DNA of 64,000 nt from Roseibium sp. Its GTDB lineage: Bacteria > Pseudomonadota > Alphaproteobacteria > Rhizobiales > Stappiaceae. Position 1 is the first letter of the stretch. The number at the start of each line of letters is the position of its first letter. Below the pieces are notes generated by a model. The model worked only from the letters and a program-made list of their open reading frames with translations. It was not told where the DNA came from and searched no databases. The stretch lies in the NCBI GenBank assembly GCA_017643925.1, contig JAEPML010000009.1, forward strand, positions 165,807 to 229,806, given 5' to 3'. Below are positions 1 to 12,042 of the stretch, piece by piece. A program made the position numbers and the translations under genes.

Positions 1-23
1 AACTTGAAACCAGGAGACAAGCA

Positions 24-452
24 ATGAAATGCACACAGTATTATCCGGTTCTCATGACCTCGAAAGTCGCGGAGACCGTGCGCTTCTACAAAGAGAACTT
101 TCGCTTCAAGGCTGCCTTCGAGGCAGACTGGTATGTGCACCTGCAATCGGAAGACGACGAGAAGGTCAACCTGGCCGTTCTTGATCAAAGCCACGAAACC
201 ATTCCGGCCGAGGGCAGGGGATTCACCGCCGGCGGATTGCTGCTCAATTTCGAGGTTGAGGATGTCGACAGCATTTATGACGCCGCGAAAACCAACGGCC
301 TTCCCATCCTGCTGGACCTGCGTGACGAGGCATTTGGTCAACGTCATTTCATAACGCGCGATCCAAACGGCGTTCTGATCGACGTTATCAAGCCGATCCC
401 GCCAAGCCCCGAGTTTCTGAAACAATATGCGTCGGAAGCTGTGCCGGCCTGA
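24..452 (+). CDS. VOC (glyoxalase/bleomycin-resistance fold) protein
   Basis: The 142-residue protein has the sequence style of a single-module vicinal-oxygen-chelate protein. The N-terminus ([20 protein letters not shown]) is the usual first beta-alpha unit, and the C-terminal half carries the typical [16 protein letters not shown] strand. The ATG is preceded by an AGGAG ribosome binding site at 12-16. Such proteins act as lyases, dioxygenases or drug-binding proteins in the cytoplasm, and the substrate cannot be read from the sequence. The gene stands at the window edge, so any upstream partner is unseen. It ends just before a hairpin shared with the converging downstream gene. Confidence 0.85.
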   Translation: MKCTQYYPVLMTSKVAETVRFYKENFRFKAAFEADWYVHLQSEDDEKVNLAVLDQSHETIPAEGRGFTAGGLLLNFEVEDVDSIYDAAKTNGLPILLDLRDEAFGQRHFITRDPNGVLIDVIKPIPPSPEFLKQYASEAVPA

Positions 453-504
453 CATGAAACCGGGCGGGTGCGCTGCTGATGCCTGACGGGATCATGCGTA
501 ATTG

Positions 505-542
505 TCATTCTGCCGATCTGAAACACACGATTGGCAGAATGA
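505..542. terminator. Bidirectional terminator-like hairpin
   Basis: Arms at 505-518 and 529-542 pair over 14 positions with one G-T wobble around a 10-nt loop. A T-rich stretch (TTCTTTC) follows on the plus strand. It lies between the converging VOC gene and the NrtS-like gene, where a shared terminator is expected. Confidence 0.6.
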
Positions 543-569
543 TTCTTTCGCCCGGAGCCGTCGGTCGAT

Positions 570-824
570 TTAGCGGCCGGGCGTTTCGTTCGGAATGGCT
601 TTCGCTGCCTGGCGCATCGCCTGAACCGAGGAAAGGGTGGAAACGCAATAGGGGACCAGGAAGGTCAGCACGATCTTCGCAAGATCAATGCCGCTGAGAT
701 TGGCGGTGAAGATCTTGTCTCCGTGATTGATCAACGCGAGAACGGTCCCGACAACAAGAGCAATCCGAAAGGCACGGCGCATGACAGTGCGGTCGAATAC
801 AGGCCAGTCCTGCCAATCAGACAT
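570..824 (-). CDS. nrtS: NrtS-like small nitrate/nitrite transport membrane protein
   Basis: The 84-residue protein has two hydrophobic segments (about residues 18-35 and 45-65). It carries the phrases ALINHGDKI and LVPYCVSTLSSV, which I recognise from the NrtS family of small membrane proteins linked to nitrate/nitrite transport in cyanobacteria and proteobacteria. A GGAGG site lies about 12 nt before the ATG. No nitrate-assimilation genes are nearby, so the transport role rests on family resemblance only. The gene converges on the VOC gene and shares its hairpin. Confidence 0.7.
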   Translation of the reverse strand: MSDWQDWPVFDRTVMRRAFRIALVVGTVLALINHGDKIFTANLSGIDLAKIVLTFLVPYCVSTLSSVQAMRQAAKAIPNETPGR

Positions 825-971
825 CTGATCTGTTTGCCTCCAGCAAAGGGTTTAAACCGGGCACAAGGCGCGTCGGCAGTCCGGAAAGACATACGATTGC
901 TGTCGTCCCGGGTCCATCTCTTGTCCGATCAAATGTTTATGCTTTCAGAGTGATCCGGCCAGTTGAGCGCC

Positions 972-1466
972 TCAGGAGGCGACCGGCGGACAGGAACTGT
1001 TCTGTTCCGCACGTGACTTCAGACCCTGAAGGCTCTGCAATGTGTTCGGGTTGCCTGGCAGCACGAAGCTTTGCTCAAGCGCGGTGCGCACATTGTTGAT
1101 CACGGCAAGGTCCTGGACGGCAAGGGTCTGGCAAGGTGTTCCGGTAAAGCGAACGCGGATCCGGATCACGCGCTGCCCGTTGTCCGAGGGGCCGAACTCC
1201 TGGTCCAGTGCCGGGTTCTCGCCGCTCATGGGGCGTTCCAGTACGACCATGTTCGGCTGATCCTGTAGAACGACCGTGCCGCGTTCCTGCGCGCTGGACA
1301 CCAGCGCGTTGCGAACCGTCATCGGGTCGGCGGCGATGTTGACGCTCTGTGCGCCTGCGGGAACATCAAGCTGGGGCTGGTCCGGCAAGGAAGACCGCTG
1401 CGAGGAGCCGGACTGACATGCCGCAAGGAAAAGAGAACAGACACTGATAAAAACAAGTTGCCGCAT
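972..1466 (-). CDS. Putative outer-membrane lipoprotein
   Basis: I start the gene at the ATG at 1466 because translation then begins with a short positively charged N-terminus, a hydrophobic stretch and the lipobox LAAC at residues 13-16. Lipidation would fall on the Cys, and the next residues (QSGSS) suggest sorting to the outer membrane. An in-frame upstream start would bury this signal. The mature part of about 148 residues is polar with two Cys pairs and resembles no family I can name. It is a single gene with about 150 bp of empty sequence on each side. Confidence 0.7.
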   Translation of the reverse strand: MRQLVFISVCSLFLAACQSGSSQRSSLPDQPQLDVPAGAQSVNIAADPMTVRNALVSSAQERGTVVLQDQPNMVVLERPMSGENPALDQEFGPSDNGQRVIRIRVRFTGTPCQTLAVQDLAVINNVRTALEQSFVLPGNPNTLQSLQGLKSRAEQNSSCPPVAS

Positions 1467-1651
1467 TGGTTGCCCCAAAACTAATAAATTCCTTATTGCG
1501 CGCCGGTCTAGAACATACCGCAATCCAGCACAACAAAACTGCGCGTTACCGACCGCTTTTCTTCCAACCAGCTTTACACAACTCTCCTAACGAAGCCTTG
1601 TGGCGGATCGTGGGCAGCTCGGCCGAAATCTAGCCGGGTGTTGCCATCGGG

Positions 1652-3094
1652 TCAAAACTGATCACCGGTCTTGAAACCGCCGCCACCAAATCCGCCGCCT
1701 GTTTTGAAACTTCCACTGCCGCGCTTGCGACCGGCGCCGCGTCGCCCTCCGAAGCCGCCCATCGACTTTGGCAGGCCGGAGCCCTTTGGAAAGGCAACCC
1801 TGCGGCCACGTGGTTTACGCCGCTTGTGAGAGCGTTCAGCGCGTGCCCAGTATTCGGCACCAGTGATTGCTCCCTTGACGAGTTCTCCCAGAAGGACCGT
1901 CGTCAGCTTGTCGTCCGAGAAGGTCGATTCCCAGCTGCCATAGCCGTTGGACCGGAAGCGTTTGATGACGTCGGCGAGTTCCGCGCGCCGGCGGCTCATG
2001 TCGCGCTGCAGCTCTCGGTCCTGCCGGATCTCCCGGGCGACCTGTTCAATGCGTTCCCTGAAATCGGCAATGCGCTGAACGGTCTTTTCATCTTCGGGGG
2101 AGGGCGTGTCCAGGGCCGCGAGCCAAAGGTCGTTCAGATCATCGGCCTGCAGTGAGACGGACAGGTGTTCCTCGGCCTTCTGGAAATCGGCATCTTCGCC
2201 GCTTGAAAACTCTGCAAGAGCTCCGGAAAGCGTTTCAATCCGGCGGTCGAGCCCATCGAGCTCGCCGTCGATCTGCTCGATCTGGTCGCTCAGGTTCTCG
2301 ATCGTTCCGACAAGATCGGTGCCGGCGGCATCTATCATCGCATTTCGGCTGAAATCGGCAAGCTTCTGTTGCTCGTCTTCAGCGTTTTGCGCACACCGCT
2401 CGGCATGCCGTGCCATCTTGTCAGGAATGCTGGTGAGCACGGCGTAATTCGCACGGGCGTCCTGAAAGCGCACTAGACCCGCGACCCAGCGGTCGAGTGA
2501 GCGCACCAGGCCACGATGCGAATAGTCCGGTGTGCCGAAGCCGCGTTTCCAGAGATAGATGAACAGGGGATCGGCCTCATAGGCTTTTCCCTTTTCCTGC
2601 CGGTCCTTTTCAGAGGTTGCCGCCTTTTGCGCAGCGGCCTCTGCTGTTGCCAGGGCCTTTTCCGTTCTTTCCCGCTGGGCAAGATAGGCTGAGTCATTTT
2701 CCAGGCGGCCGTCGACGGCCTCCATCAGCTCATCCATCTGGTTTTCCGCAGCATCGCGGCCGCTGTCGAATTCAAGACGGGATTTCTGCAACTCGACACG
2801 TTCGGCCTCGCAATGCCGGAGCTGATCGGTCAGGACCTTGTAGTCGGCACTCCGCTTGTCGAGCAACCGGCGGGCTTCACGGGCGGCACTGTCCAGGCGC
2901 GTGTTGAGGGCGCCGGCCGCATCCGTATTGAGACGAAAACGTGCAAGGTCGCGGTAGGCCTCGCTCTGGCGTTCCTGAAGGTCCGTCAATGAGCGAGTGG
3001 ACCGTTCGATACGCTTGCTCAGTTCTGCTTCTTCGCGGCGCAGGTCCTCGCGGGACTGTTCAATTGTTCCAAGCGTCTGCCGACCCGTCAACAT
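1652..3094 (-). CDS. Coiled-coil protein with Gly/Arg-rich tail, third gene of the 1.6-5.3 kb operon
   Basis: The protein has 480 residues. About 1-150 and 240-390 are charged, heptad-rich and predicted coiled coil, beginning with SREDLRREEAELSKRIERS. The last 60 residues are basic and glycine-rich (GGFGGRRGAGRKRG, GGGFGGGGFKTGDQF), a low-complexity tail of the kind used to contact nucleic acid or other proteins. No signal peptide or membrane segment is visible. A GGAGG site sits 7 nt before the ATG. It follows the membrane-anchored gene by 37 nt, so the three genes should be cotranscribed. I cannot assign a function. Confidence 0.75.
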   Translation of the reverse strand: MLTGRQTLGTIEQSREDLRREEAELSKRIERSTRSLTDLQERQSEAYRDLARFRLNTDAAGALNTRLDSAAREARRLLDKRSADYKVLTDQLRHCEAERVELQKSRLEFDSGRDAAENQMDELMEAVDGRLENDSAYLAQRERTEKALATAEAAAQKAATSEKDRQEKGKAYEADPLFIYLWKRGFGTPDYSHRGLVRSLDRWVAGLVRFQDARANYAVLTSIPDKMARHAERCAQNAEDEQQKLADFSRNAMIDAAGTDLVGTIENLSDQIEQIDGELDGLDRRIETLSGALAEFSSGEDADFQKAEEHLSVSLQADDLNDLWLAALDTPSPEDEKTVQRIADFRERIEQVAREIRQDRELQRDMSRRRAELADVIKRFRSNGYGSWESTFSDDKLTTVLLGELVKGAITGAEYWARAERSHKRRKPRGRRVAFPKGSGLPKSMGGFGGRRGAGRKRGSGSFKTGGGFGGGGFKTGDQF

Positions 3095-3131
3095 GCACTA
3101 ACCTCCAGTGCGATCCCTCGTCTCAGTTCTG

Positions 3132-4058
3132 CTACCATTGCGTGATTGCTCCGTCCTGAACGCCGGTCCGCCACTTGATTTCGCGCTCCCCGCGCAGCTT
3201 TTCGCCCAAAGTGCCCTTTTGAACGATGCCGTCCTCCATCTTGTCCCGACGGACAGCGACGTAGATCGCCTCGGAAACACGCTGTCCCCACTTGTCGACC
3301 ATCTCCACGGTGCTGTTTTCCTCCGAAAGGATCTCGCGCTTGAGGATGTTGCCGTCCGGATCCACCGCCTCAACCACGATATAGTAGTTCTGAGCGTCCT
3401 CGTTCGCCTCCGGGATCCTCTCGATGCCGGTAGGCACACCTTCGCGCGAAATGATCTGGACCTTGAACACTTCCTGAAGCTGAGCCGACAGGGCCCTGAG
3501 ATCGGTTTCCGCCTTGAAGGCCTTCTCGTTGTTGCCGTCCTGAAGCGCAAGTTTGCCATCATCTGCCAGGCGATTGGCTTCGGCCCGGGTTGCTTCGTCT
3601 TCCGTCAGGCCGTCGATCCGGCTCACCAGCTCCGAATAGGTTCCTGGCAGGGCCTGGAGACGGGCCAGAAGTTCGGCTTCGGCACGTTGCTGGGGCAACG
3701 AAACAAGGAAGTACCAGGCAGCGATGACGACGATCAGAACGCCGGCGGCGGCGGCCAGCCACTTGGACCAGGTGCCACGTGAAATGTAGACCATTGCGAG
3801 CGTGCGCTGGAATCCGGCCGACGGAGGTGCGTAGACGAAGCGGTCCCTTTTCAGGTCTTCCACGCCGGCTTTCAGGATGTGGTCAGGCACGTCTATGCCT
3901 TGCGAGGCATAAACTCTCCGCAGTCTTTCGACCATGGCTTCGTCGCGCTGATCTGCCTGAAGTTCTTTGGTGACCTGACCTTCTTCGTGGCGCAACGTGT
4001 CCACCACGTCCATCGCCATCATAAGATCGTCGAGCGGAGCGTCGGTTTTACTGGCCAT
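3132..4058 (-). CDS. Single-pass membrane protein, DUF6384-like, second gene of the operon
   Basis: The 308-residue protein starts with a charged helical region (LDDLMMAMDVVDTLRHEEGQ). It has one strongly hydrophobic segment at about residues 98-118 (WLAAAAGVLIVVIAAWYF), then a coiled-coil and a beta-rich C-terminal region that should lie in the periplasm. The overall pattern reminds me of proteins catalogued as DUF6384, an uncharacterised family; I hold that match loosely. It lies 59 nt after the first gene and 37 nt before the third. It is the likely membrane anchor of the module. Confidence 0.75.
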   Translation of the reverse strand: MASKTDAPLDDLMMAMDVVDTLRHEEGQVTKELQADQRDEAMVERLRRVYASQGIDVPDHILKAGVEDLKRDRFVYAPPSAGFQRTLAMVYISRGTWSKWLAAAAGVLIVVIAAWYFLVSLPQQRAEAELLARLQALPGTYSELVSRIDGLTEDEATRAEANRLADDGKLALQDGNNEKAFKAETDLRALSAQLQEVFKVQIISREGVPTGIERIPEANEDAQNYYIVVEAVDPDGNILKREILSEENSTVEMVDKWGQRVSEAIYVAVRRDKMEDGIVQKGTLGEKLRGEREIKWRTGVQDGAITQW

Positions 4059-4117
4059 ATACTCGTCTTTTCAAACCTGGAAGGACCGGCATGGCCGGTC
4101 CTCGATAGTCGGTGGTC

Positions 4118-5323
4118 TCAGAGACCCTGTCCCTGCGCTGTCAGTTTGGCAAGACGGCGCTTGCCATCTTCAACAGCGGTCCGGATTTCCTCGGAATTCT
4201 TGGTCGACATGTCGCGCATTTCGGTGATGATCTCGCGGGACTGCACCTGGAAGTTCACGACCGAATCCACCAGCTTTTTCACCGATGCGGCGGCGACTGT
4301 CGGGCCGTAGCCAGCCTTCAGGGCCTCTTTCTGGACGGCGTCACCGATATCGGCCAGCGTCTCGAGGCTCTTGTTGATGCCTTCCTTCATGGCATTCAGT
4401 GTTTCCGTGGATTCGTGCAACCCCTGGAGACCTGTGAAAGACGCGTTCAGTGCGGTCAGTACCGATTCATTGGTGGAGAAGAAACTGACGGACTGCGCGT
4501 AGACGCGTTCCTTGGCATTGGTGGTCTGGACCAGCCGCGCCATGATCACCTCGGATGTGTTGTAGCCGATGGTCAGGTTGTCGGAGAGATCCTTGGCGAT
4601 CTGATAGCGTTTTTCCTCATCCTGCATCTCGCGCAGCCTTTCGTCGCGCGCGAGTTCCAGACGGGCCTTCTGTGCCGGATCGTCACCCGTATAAGCCTCC
4701 ACGTCATTGGAGGCAGCCTCGAGCGCCGCCTTGGCCGTGTCGAGTTTGCCGGTGGCAATGTTGAGCAGTTCCAGCGCCGTCACTTCGGCCTGCTTGAGCG
4801 CCCCCCGGAAGTCCCGGTAGGCTTCCAGGATGGTCTGCTCACGCTCGATCTGGTCCTTCGTTGCCCTTGCGACTTCCTTGTAGGTATCGCGGATGTCCTT
4901 GAACCGGTCGGAGATTGTGCCGCGACGCATGTCGCGCCACTTGTTGGAGAGGTTCTCGGTGAAGGAGATCTTCCCGTCCGCGAGTTGATCAACCAGAGAT
5001 TTCGCATCGTCACGGATGGTGTTGAACGCCTCGGTGATTTCCTCGTAGCGCTCTCCGATATCCATCTGCTGGACTTGGTTCCGCACTACCTCGTTGAAAT
5101 TGGAGGCCTGGCTGAGCGTGCGGGAGATGATCAGCACCTTGTCTTCGGCCAGATCTGAAATCTGTTCCAGCAACGCGTTGATCGGCGCGTCTGCCTCGCT
5201 CTGTGGAGTGATGCCGATATCGCGCAGCGTCGACAGTGCACGGTCGAGATACTGCAAAGGGGAGAAGCTGCCGGCCGGCGCCGTTGCGTTTTCCGGGGTT
5301 TCAGGTGCTGCCGCGTCTGTCAT
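4118..5323 (-). CDS. Long helical coiled-coil protein, first gene of the operon
   Basis: The 401-residue protein is almost wholly helical and charged, with no signal peptide or membrane segment. It carries heptad-type stretches throughout (DQIEREQTILEAYRDFRGAL and others). The organisation resembles the TelA/KlaA toxic-anion-resistance helical proteins in a general way, but I see no diagnostic motif. A GAGGAGG site precedes the ATG. The 271 bp upstream, back to psuG, should hold the operon promoter. Role unknown; context suggests a cytoplasmic partner of the membrane protein encoded next. Confidence 0.75.
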   Translation of the reverse strand: MTDAAAPETPENATAPAGSFSPLQYLDRALSTLRDIGITPQSEADAPINALLEQISDLAEDKVLIISRTLSQASNFNEVVRNQVQQMDIGERYEEITEAFNTIRDDAKSLVDQLADGKISFTENLSNKWRDMRRGTISDRFKDIRDTYKEVARATKDQIEREQTILEAYRDFRGALKQAEVTALELLNIATGKLDTAKAALEAASNDVEAYTGDDPAQKARLELARDERLREMQDEEKRYQIAKDLSDNLTIGYNTSEVIMARLVQTTNAKERVYAQSVSFFSTNESVLTALNASFTGLQGLHESTETLNAMKEGINKSLETLADIGDAVQKEALKAGYGPTVAAASVKKLVDSVVNFQVQSREIITEMRDMSTKNSEEIRTAVEDGKRRLAKLTAQGQGL

Positions 5324-5594
5324 GTCTGACCTCCTCAGGGAACGGGTTTGAACTCTTCGGGCAGCCGGTTGAAATCCGGCAAACCATACCGCTCCGTTAC
5401 TGAACTCGCGCTAAGTAAGGGCAGGCTGACGCCTTGTTGTCAACGGCTTAGAAGGCGCTGCAGCAAATTTGCTCCGGGCTGGGCCGCAATGGTTGAAACG
5501 CCACCCCATACGCTGCCGAAATTGCGACAGTTCTATTGCAAACCAGGGGAGCAACCGGAGCGGGCTTAAAAGTCAAACCGGCCGACGCAGGACG

Positions 5595-6527
5595 TCAAAC
5601 GAGTTCAGCTGCGATCCTTGCGGCAAGGCGCGCATTGTTGCGCACCAGCGCAATATTGGTTTCAAGGCTGCGACCGCGCGTGAGCTCCAGGATGGCACCC
5701 AGAACAAACGGCGTGACATCCTTGCCCCGGACATTTTCCAGTTCGGCCTTGTGAATGGCAGCGTCGATGTAACCGGTCATTTCGTTGCGCGGGATCTGAC
5801 TTGGCTCTGGAACCGGATTGGCGATCAGAACGCCGCCGTGATCGGAAAAACGCTCCCGCATCTTCAGGAGCGCCCCGATTTCCTTCGCAGAATTCAGAGT
5901 GTAGGGGGCCGCCAGTCCGCTTTCTCGTGACCAGAAGGCCGGCAGTTCTTCCGTGCCGTAGGCGATGACTGGCACGCCCTTGGTTTCCAGGACCTCCAGG
6001 GTCTTGGGAATATCCAGCAGCGCCTTGGCACCCGCGGAGACGACGCAGACAGGTGTTCGACCCAGTTCGTCCAGATCGGCGGAAATGTCGAAGCTTTCTT
6101 CAGCCCCCTTGTGCACCCCGCCGATGCCGCCGGTGGCAAAAACTTTCAGGCCGGCAGCGTGTGCTGCCATCATGGTGGCAGCAACCGTTGTGGCGCCGAA
6201 ACGGCCGGTAGACAAGGCGAAGGTCAGGTCTGCCCTGGAGCATTTCATGACGTCCTCGGCCTGTGCCAGACGGTCGAGATCGTGATCCTCGAGCCCGACC
6301 ATGATCTTGCCGTCCATCAAGGCGATTGTGGCCGGAACCGCGCCTTCCGACCTGATGTCGGCTTCCACTTGCCTGGCAGTCTCCACGTTTCTGGGAAACG
6401 GCATGCCGTGCGTGATGATGGTGGATTCAAGGGCAACCAGTGGCAGGTTCTCGGCAAGCGCTGCCTTGACCTCGCTGCTGTAGACAATCAGGTCCTTGAG
6501 AGGGGCTGGGGTCGCGGTATGGGTCAC
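5595..6527 (-). CDS. psuG: Pseudouridine-5'-phosphate glycosidase
   Basis: The 310-residue protein matches PsuG. It has the ALESTIITHGMPFPRN segment near residue 32, GLEDHDLDRLA near 77, the FATGGIGGVHKGAEES segment near 130 and FVLGAILELTRGRSLETN near 277. The enzyme cleaves pseudouridine 5'-phosphate to ribose 5-phosphate and uracil in the cytoplasm, completing pseudouridine breakdown. It follows the kinase psuK by 111 nt on the same strand, the expected two-step pathway order. Full length. Confidence 0.95.
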   Translation of the reverse strand: MTHTATPAPLKDLIVYSSEVKAALAENLPLVALESTIITHGMPFPRNVETARQVEADIRSEGAVPATIALMDGKIMVGLEDHDLDRLAQAEDVMKCSRADLTFALSTGRFGATTVAATMMAAHAAGLKVFATGGIGGVHKGAEESFDISADLDELGRTPVCVVSAGAKALLDIPKTLEVLETKGVPVIAYGTEELPAFWSRESGLAAPYTLNSAKEIGALLKMRERFSDHGGVLIANPVPEPSQIPRNEMTGYIDAAIHKAELENVRGKDVTPFVLGAILELTRGRSLETNIALVRNNARLAARIAAELV

Positions 6528-6638
6528 TGGATCTGTCTTTCAGGTTGGCCGGCCGAAGGCCGGTCCGAAAATCATGTTGCGCCCTTATAGGCATTCGGGC
6601 GTGGTGCGCCAAGTTGGAAATTTGACCGCCTGGTCAAG

Positions 6639-7568
6639 TTACTGAATGGCGTCCCAGCTGAGATCCACCGGCAGGGCCCCGGTCCCTTGCAGGGTCAATG
6701 CGGCTGCCGACAGGCCATAGGGAAGGGCGTCTCGATAGGAATAACCCCGGGCCAGTGCCGCGATGGTGCCGGCGGTCAGCGCGTCTCCGGCACCGGTTAC
6801 ATCGACAATCTGCGCCGCGGCCGGCCTGAAGTTTTGAAAACCGTCGTTCTCATGGAGCAACACATCGTTGCCGCCGTCCGTCAGTATGAAGCGCTGCAGA
6901 CCAGTTCGGGAAAGTCCCGAAGCAAGGGTGTCGATCGCGGTGTCCAGAGTGGTTCCCAGAAGTGCTGCTGCTTCTCCGCGATTAAGCATCAGGCATTCAA
7001 GCCTGTCCAGGATCGGAAGCAGGCGGTGGGCCTTGGCATTGGAGACCGCGTTGGCGAACAGCCGGGCATTTTCGTCATGTTCTGTCAGCAGGCCGGTTAC
7101 CCTCAACAGCAGGTCCACCGGCAGGTTGGCGTCAAGAAACCACAATGTGTGGCCCGGCTTTTCTGCGCATAGCGTTTTCAGGACATCGTCAAACAGGTCT
7201 GCTGGCGCTTTGGACAGGATGCTGTCATCAACACAGGCTGCGGTCAGATCCCCGGAAGGGTCGTGAAAAGCGATATACTGACCAGTGGACAGGCCTTTGC
7301 GGCGTACGAGACGGAGGTCCAGTCCTTCACCGCTCAAAACCCGCTGCAGCATGTCTGCAGCTGCATCTTCGCCAACAGTTCCGACAAGAAGCGTCTTCAC
7401 GTCCAGTCGTACCAGTGTCCGGGCAATGTTGGTCGCGACACCTCCCGGTTTCGAACTGAAACGAGCAGGCGTCGAAGTCTCCGGATCTATGGATGTCTCG
7501 GCATGGGCAATCGTGTCGTGATGAATTGCGCCGATCGAAATCACGTTGAGGGAGGGGTGTGAAGACAC
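6639..7568 (-). CDS. psuK: PfkB-family pseudouridine kinase
   Basis: This is a 309-residue ribokinase-fold sugar kinase. The N-terminal PfkB signature region (FSSKPGGVATNIARTLVRL) and the C-terminal one with the catalytic Asp (DVTGAGDALTAGTIAAL) are both intact. PfkB kinases vary in substrate. The neighbour psuG makes pseudouridine kinase by far the likeliest, feeding pseudouridine 5'-phosphate to PsuG. It is divergent from recA, with 317 bp between them. No dedicated transporter or regulator for pseudouridine is visible. Confidence 0.9.
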   Translation of the reverse strand: MSSHPSLNVISIGAIHHDTIAHAETSIDPETSTPARFSSKPGGVATNIARTLVRLDVKTLLVGTVGEDAAADMLQRVLSGEGLDLRLVRRKGLSTGQYIAFHDPSGDLTAACVDDSILSKAPADLFDDVLKTLCAEKPGHTLWFLDANLPVDLLLRVTGLLTEHDENARLFANAVSNAKAHRLLPILDRLECLMLNRGEAAALLGTTLDTAIDTLASGLSRTGLQRFILTDGGNDVLLHENDGFQNFRPAAAQIVDVTGAGDALTAGTIAALARGYSYRDALPYGLSAAALTLQGTGALPVDLSWDAIQ

Positions 7569-7752
7569 GGTTGTCTGGGGTCCCGGTTGCTTGGGCCTTC
7601 AGGCGGCCGGACTGGAATCGAACCAGCGGGCTATCAGATCACGACAGGGTCGGCAACTCCTGTCGCTTTCCCGTCAGTGATTCTGCTTTGTGAGAATCAC
7701 GAGATGTTCTCATTTTCGCTTACGCAGGGTCAATTCAAGAGGGTCGTTGTGA

Positions 7753-7767
7753 GAACATATTGGAAAC
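7753..7767. promoter_or_regulatory. Possible LexA (SOS) box 1 upstream of recA
   Basis: GAAC at 7753-7756, seven bases, then AAAC at 7764-7767. This differs by one base from the alphaproteobacterial LexA consensus GAAC-N7-GAAC (GTTC-N7-GTTC on the other strand). It lies 119 nt before the recA start. Confidence 0.45.
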
Positions 7768-7819
7768 AAAAAAGCATTTCTATTTAAATACCAATCGGTT
7801 TCGCCGGGTTGCGAAATGA

Positions 7820-7834
7820 GAACAAAGAGTGTAC
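7820..7834. promoter_or_regulatory. Possible LexA (SOS) box 2 upstream of recA
   Basis: GAAC at 7820-7823, seven bases (AAAGAGT), then GTAC at 7831-7834. Two bases differ from GAAC-N7-GAAC, but the left half and the A-rich spacer resemble recA operators in this class. It lies 52 nt before the start codon, a good position for repression. Confidence 0.45.
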
Positions 7835-7885
7835 AAAGGCTCGCATTGAAACAGCGCGTCCATCGTGGAATAAGGAGCGTAATGC

Positions 7886-8956
7886 ATGTCACAAAGTACA
7901 CTTCGTCTCGTAGAAAGCAGCCAGATGGATAAAACCAAAGCGTTGGACGCAGCGCTCAGCCAAATCGAACGGGCCTTTGGCAAGGGCTCCATCATGAAGA
8001 TGGGCCAGGGCCAGGCCGTCGAGATACAGTCGGTGTCCACCGGCTCCCTCGGACTTGATATCGCGCTCGGGATTGGCGGACTTCCCCGCGGGCGTATCGT
8101 TGAGATTTACGGACCTGAGTCTTCCGGCAAGACGACGCTTGCGCTTCATACGGTTGCAGAGGCGCAGAAGAACGAAGGCATCTGTGCCTTCGTGGATGCT
8201 GAACATGCGCTTGATCCGGTCTATGCCCGCAAGCTGGGCGTTGATATCGATAATCTCCTGATCTCTCAGCCCGACGCGGGTGAGCAGGCGCTGGAGATTG
8301 CCGATACGCTTGTGCGTTCCGGTGCCATTGACGTGCTGGTGATCGACTCGGTCGCCGCCCTGACGCCAAAGGCCGAGCTGGAAGGCGAGATGGGTGACAG
8401 CCTTCCGGGCATGCAGGCGCGTCTGATGAGCCAGGCTCTGCGCAAGCTCACGGCTTCGATTTCAAAGTCGAAATGCATGGTCATCTTCATCAACCAGATC
8501 CGCATGAAGATCGGCGTGATGTTCGGTTCGCCTGAAACCACCACGGGCGGCAATGCCCTGAAGTTCTACTCCTCCGTTCGCCTCGACATTCGCCGCATTG
8601 GCGCGATCAAGGATCGTGACGAGGTGGTCGGCAACCAGACCCGCGTGAAGGTGGTCAAGAACAAGCTTGCGCCTCCTTTCCGGCAGGTTGAATTCGACAT
8701 CGTCTATGGCGAAGGCGTTTCCAAGACGGGCGAGCTCATCGACCTTGGTGTCAAGGGCGGCATTGTCGAGAAGTCCGGTGCCTGGTTCTCCTACAACAGC
8801 CAGAGGCTGGGGCAGGGGCGTGAGAATGCCAAGCAGTTCCTGAAGGACAACGTCGAGATTGCGGAAGAGATCGAGTTGGCCATTCGCCAGAATGCCGGCC
8901 TGATTGCGGACGCGATCATTGACCCGGAAGGTGCTGCAGAGGGCGATGACGATTAG
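7886..8956 (+). CDS. recA: RecA recombinase
   Basis: The 356-residue protein is full length for RecA. It has the N-terminal oligomerisation helix ([20 protein letters not shown]), the Walker A motif GPESSGKTT near residue 75, the L1 region around [15 protein letters not shown], and L2 with [22 protein letters not shown]. The tail is short and acidic. RecA forms filaments on single-stranded DNA, drives strand exchange and triggers LexA self-cleavage. The ATG at 7886 has an AAGGAG site 8 nt upstream, better than the internal Met at residue 14. Two LexA-like boxes precede it and a strong terminator follows. Confidence 0.98.
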   Translation: MSQSTLRLVESSQMDKTKALDAALSQIERAFGKGSIMKMGQGQAVEIQSVSTGSLGLDIALGIGGLPRGRIVEIYGPESSGKTTLALHTVAEAQKNEGICAFVDAEHALDPVYARKLGVDIDNLLISQPDAGEQALEIADTLVRSGAIDVLVIDSVAALTPKAELEGEMGDSLPGMQARLMSQALRKLTASISKSKCMVIFINQIRMKIGVMFGSPETTTGGNALKFYSSVRLDIRRIGAIKDRDEVVGNQTRVKVVKNKLAPPFRQVEFDIVYGEGVSKTGELIDLGVKGGIVEKSGAWFSYNSQRLGQGRENAKQFLKDNVEIAEEIELAIRQNAGLIADAIIDPEGAAEGDDD

Positions 8957-9011
8957 GTCAATCGCTGTGAGAAACAGCTTCTAATTCCCGAACCTTTGTT
9001 CGGTCTTCCAG

Positions 9012-9050
9012 GGGTCCTTTCCGATGCGAATTCGGGAAGGGCCCTTTTTC
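9012..9050 (+). terminator. Rho-independent terminator of recA
   Basis: An 11-bp stem (9012-9022 with 9034-9044, two G-U pairs) is followed by TTTTTC at 9045-9050. It lies 56 nt after the recA stop. Confidence 0.85.
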
Positions 9051-9246
9051 ATTTCCAGAGTGCATTTGCATGACCGCGTTTGCGGGATCTTCGCGATGGC
9101 CCAATTCGGGGCGCTGCGAGGCTTCTGCGCTGGACAGTGTCAGAGCGCAAAGCTAAAAGGCTTGTCCGACAGGGATCCGGCAGGGATCCGTTTCCAGTAC
9201 GAAATTCAACAGGCCCGCTTCCGGGCCGGACCGATGTGAGACCCGA

Positions 9247-11907
<2,661 letters not shown>

Positions 11908-11934
11908 GCCCGGAATTTCGGGCCTGTCTTTTTC
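11908..11934 (+). terminator. Terminator-like hairpin directly after alaS
   Basis: GCCCG (11908-11912) pairs with CGGGC (11919-11923) around a 6-nt loop, with a T-run at 11929-11933. The stem starts on the base after the stop codon. It is weaker than the next hairpin. Confidence 0.5.
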
Positions 11935-11990
11935 GTTTCCGGACATTCCCGGCGAAGCGGACGGTTTCAAGGCTGACAAGGCCCAAAATG

Positions 11991-12019
11991 AAAAAGCGTG
12001 CCAGGAGGCACGCTTTTTT
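11991..12019. terminator. Strong bidirectional terminator
   Basis: An A5 run, GCGTGCC, a 4-nt loop, GGCACGC, then T6. The structure is symmetrical, so it can stop alaS transcripts on the plus strand and the 41-residue membrane protein gene on the minus strand. Confidence 0.9.
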
Positions 12020-12042
12020 CATGTTCAAGAAGAGTGTTTGCT

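Noticed and set aside
7605..7640. tRNA T-arm-like sequence upstream of recA (minus strand CTGGTTCGATTCCAG)
   Set aside because: No complementary acceptor strand, D-arm or anticodon arm is found in the expected 75-90 nt, so it is not a tRNA; a remnant cannot be shown.
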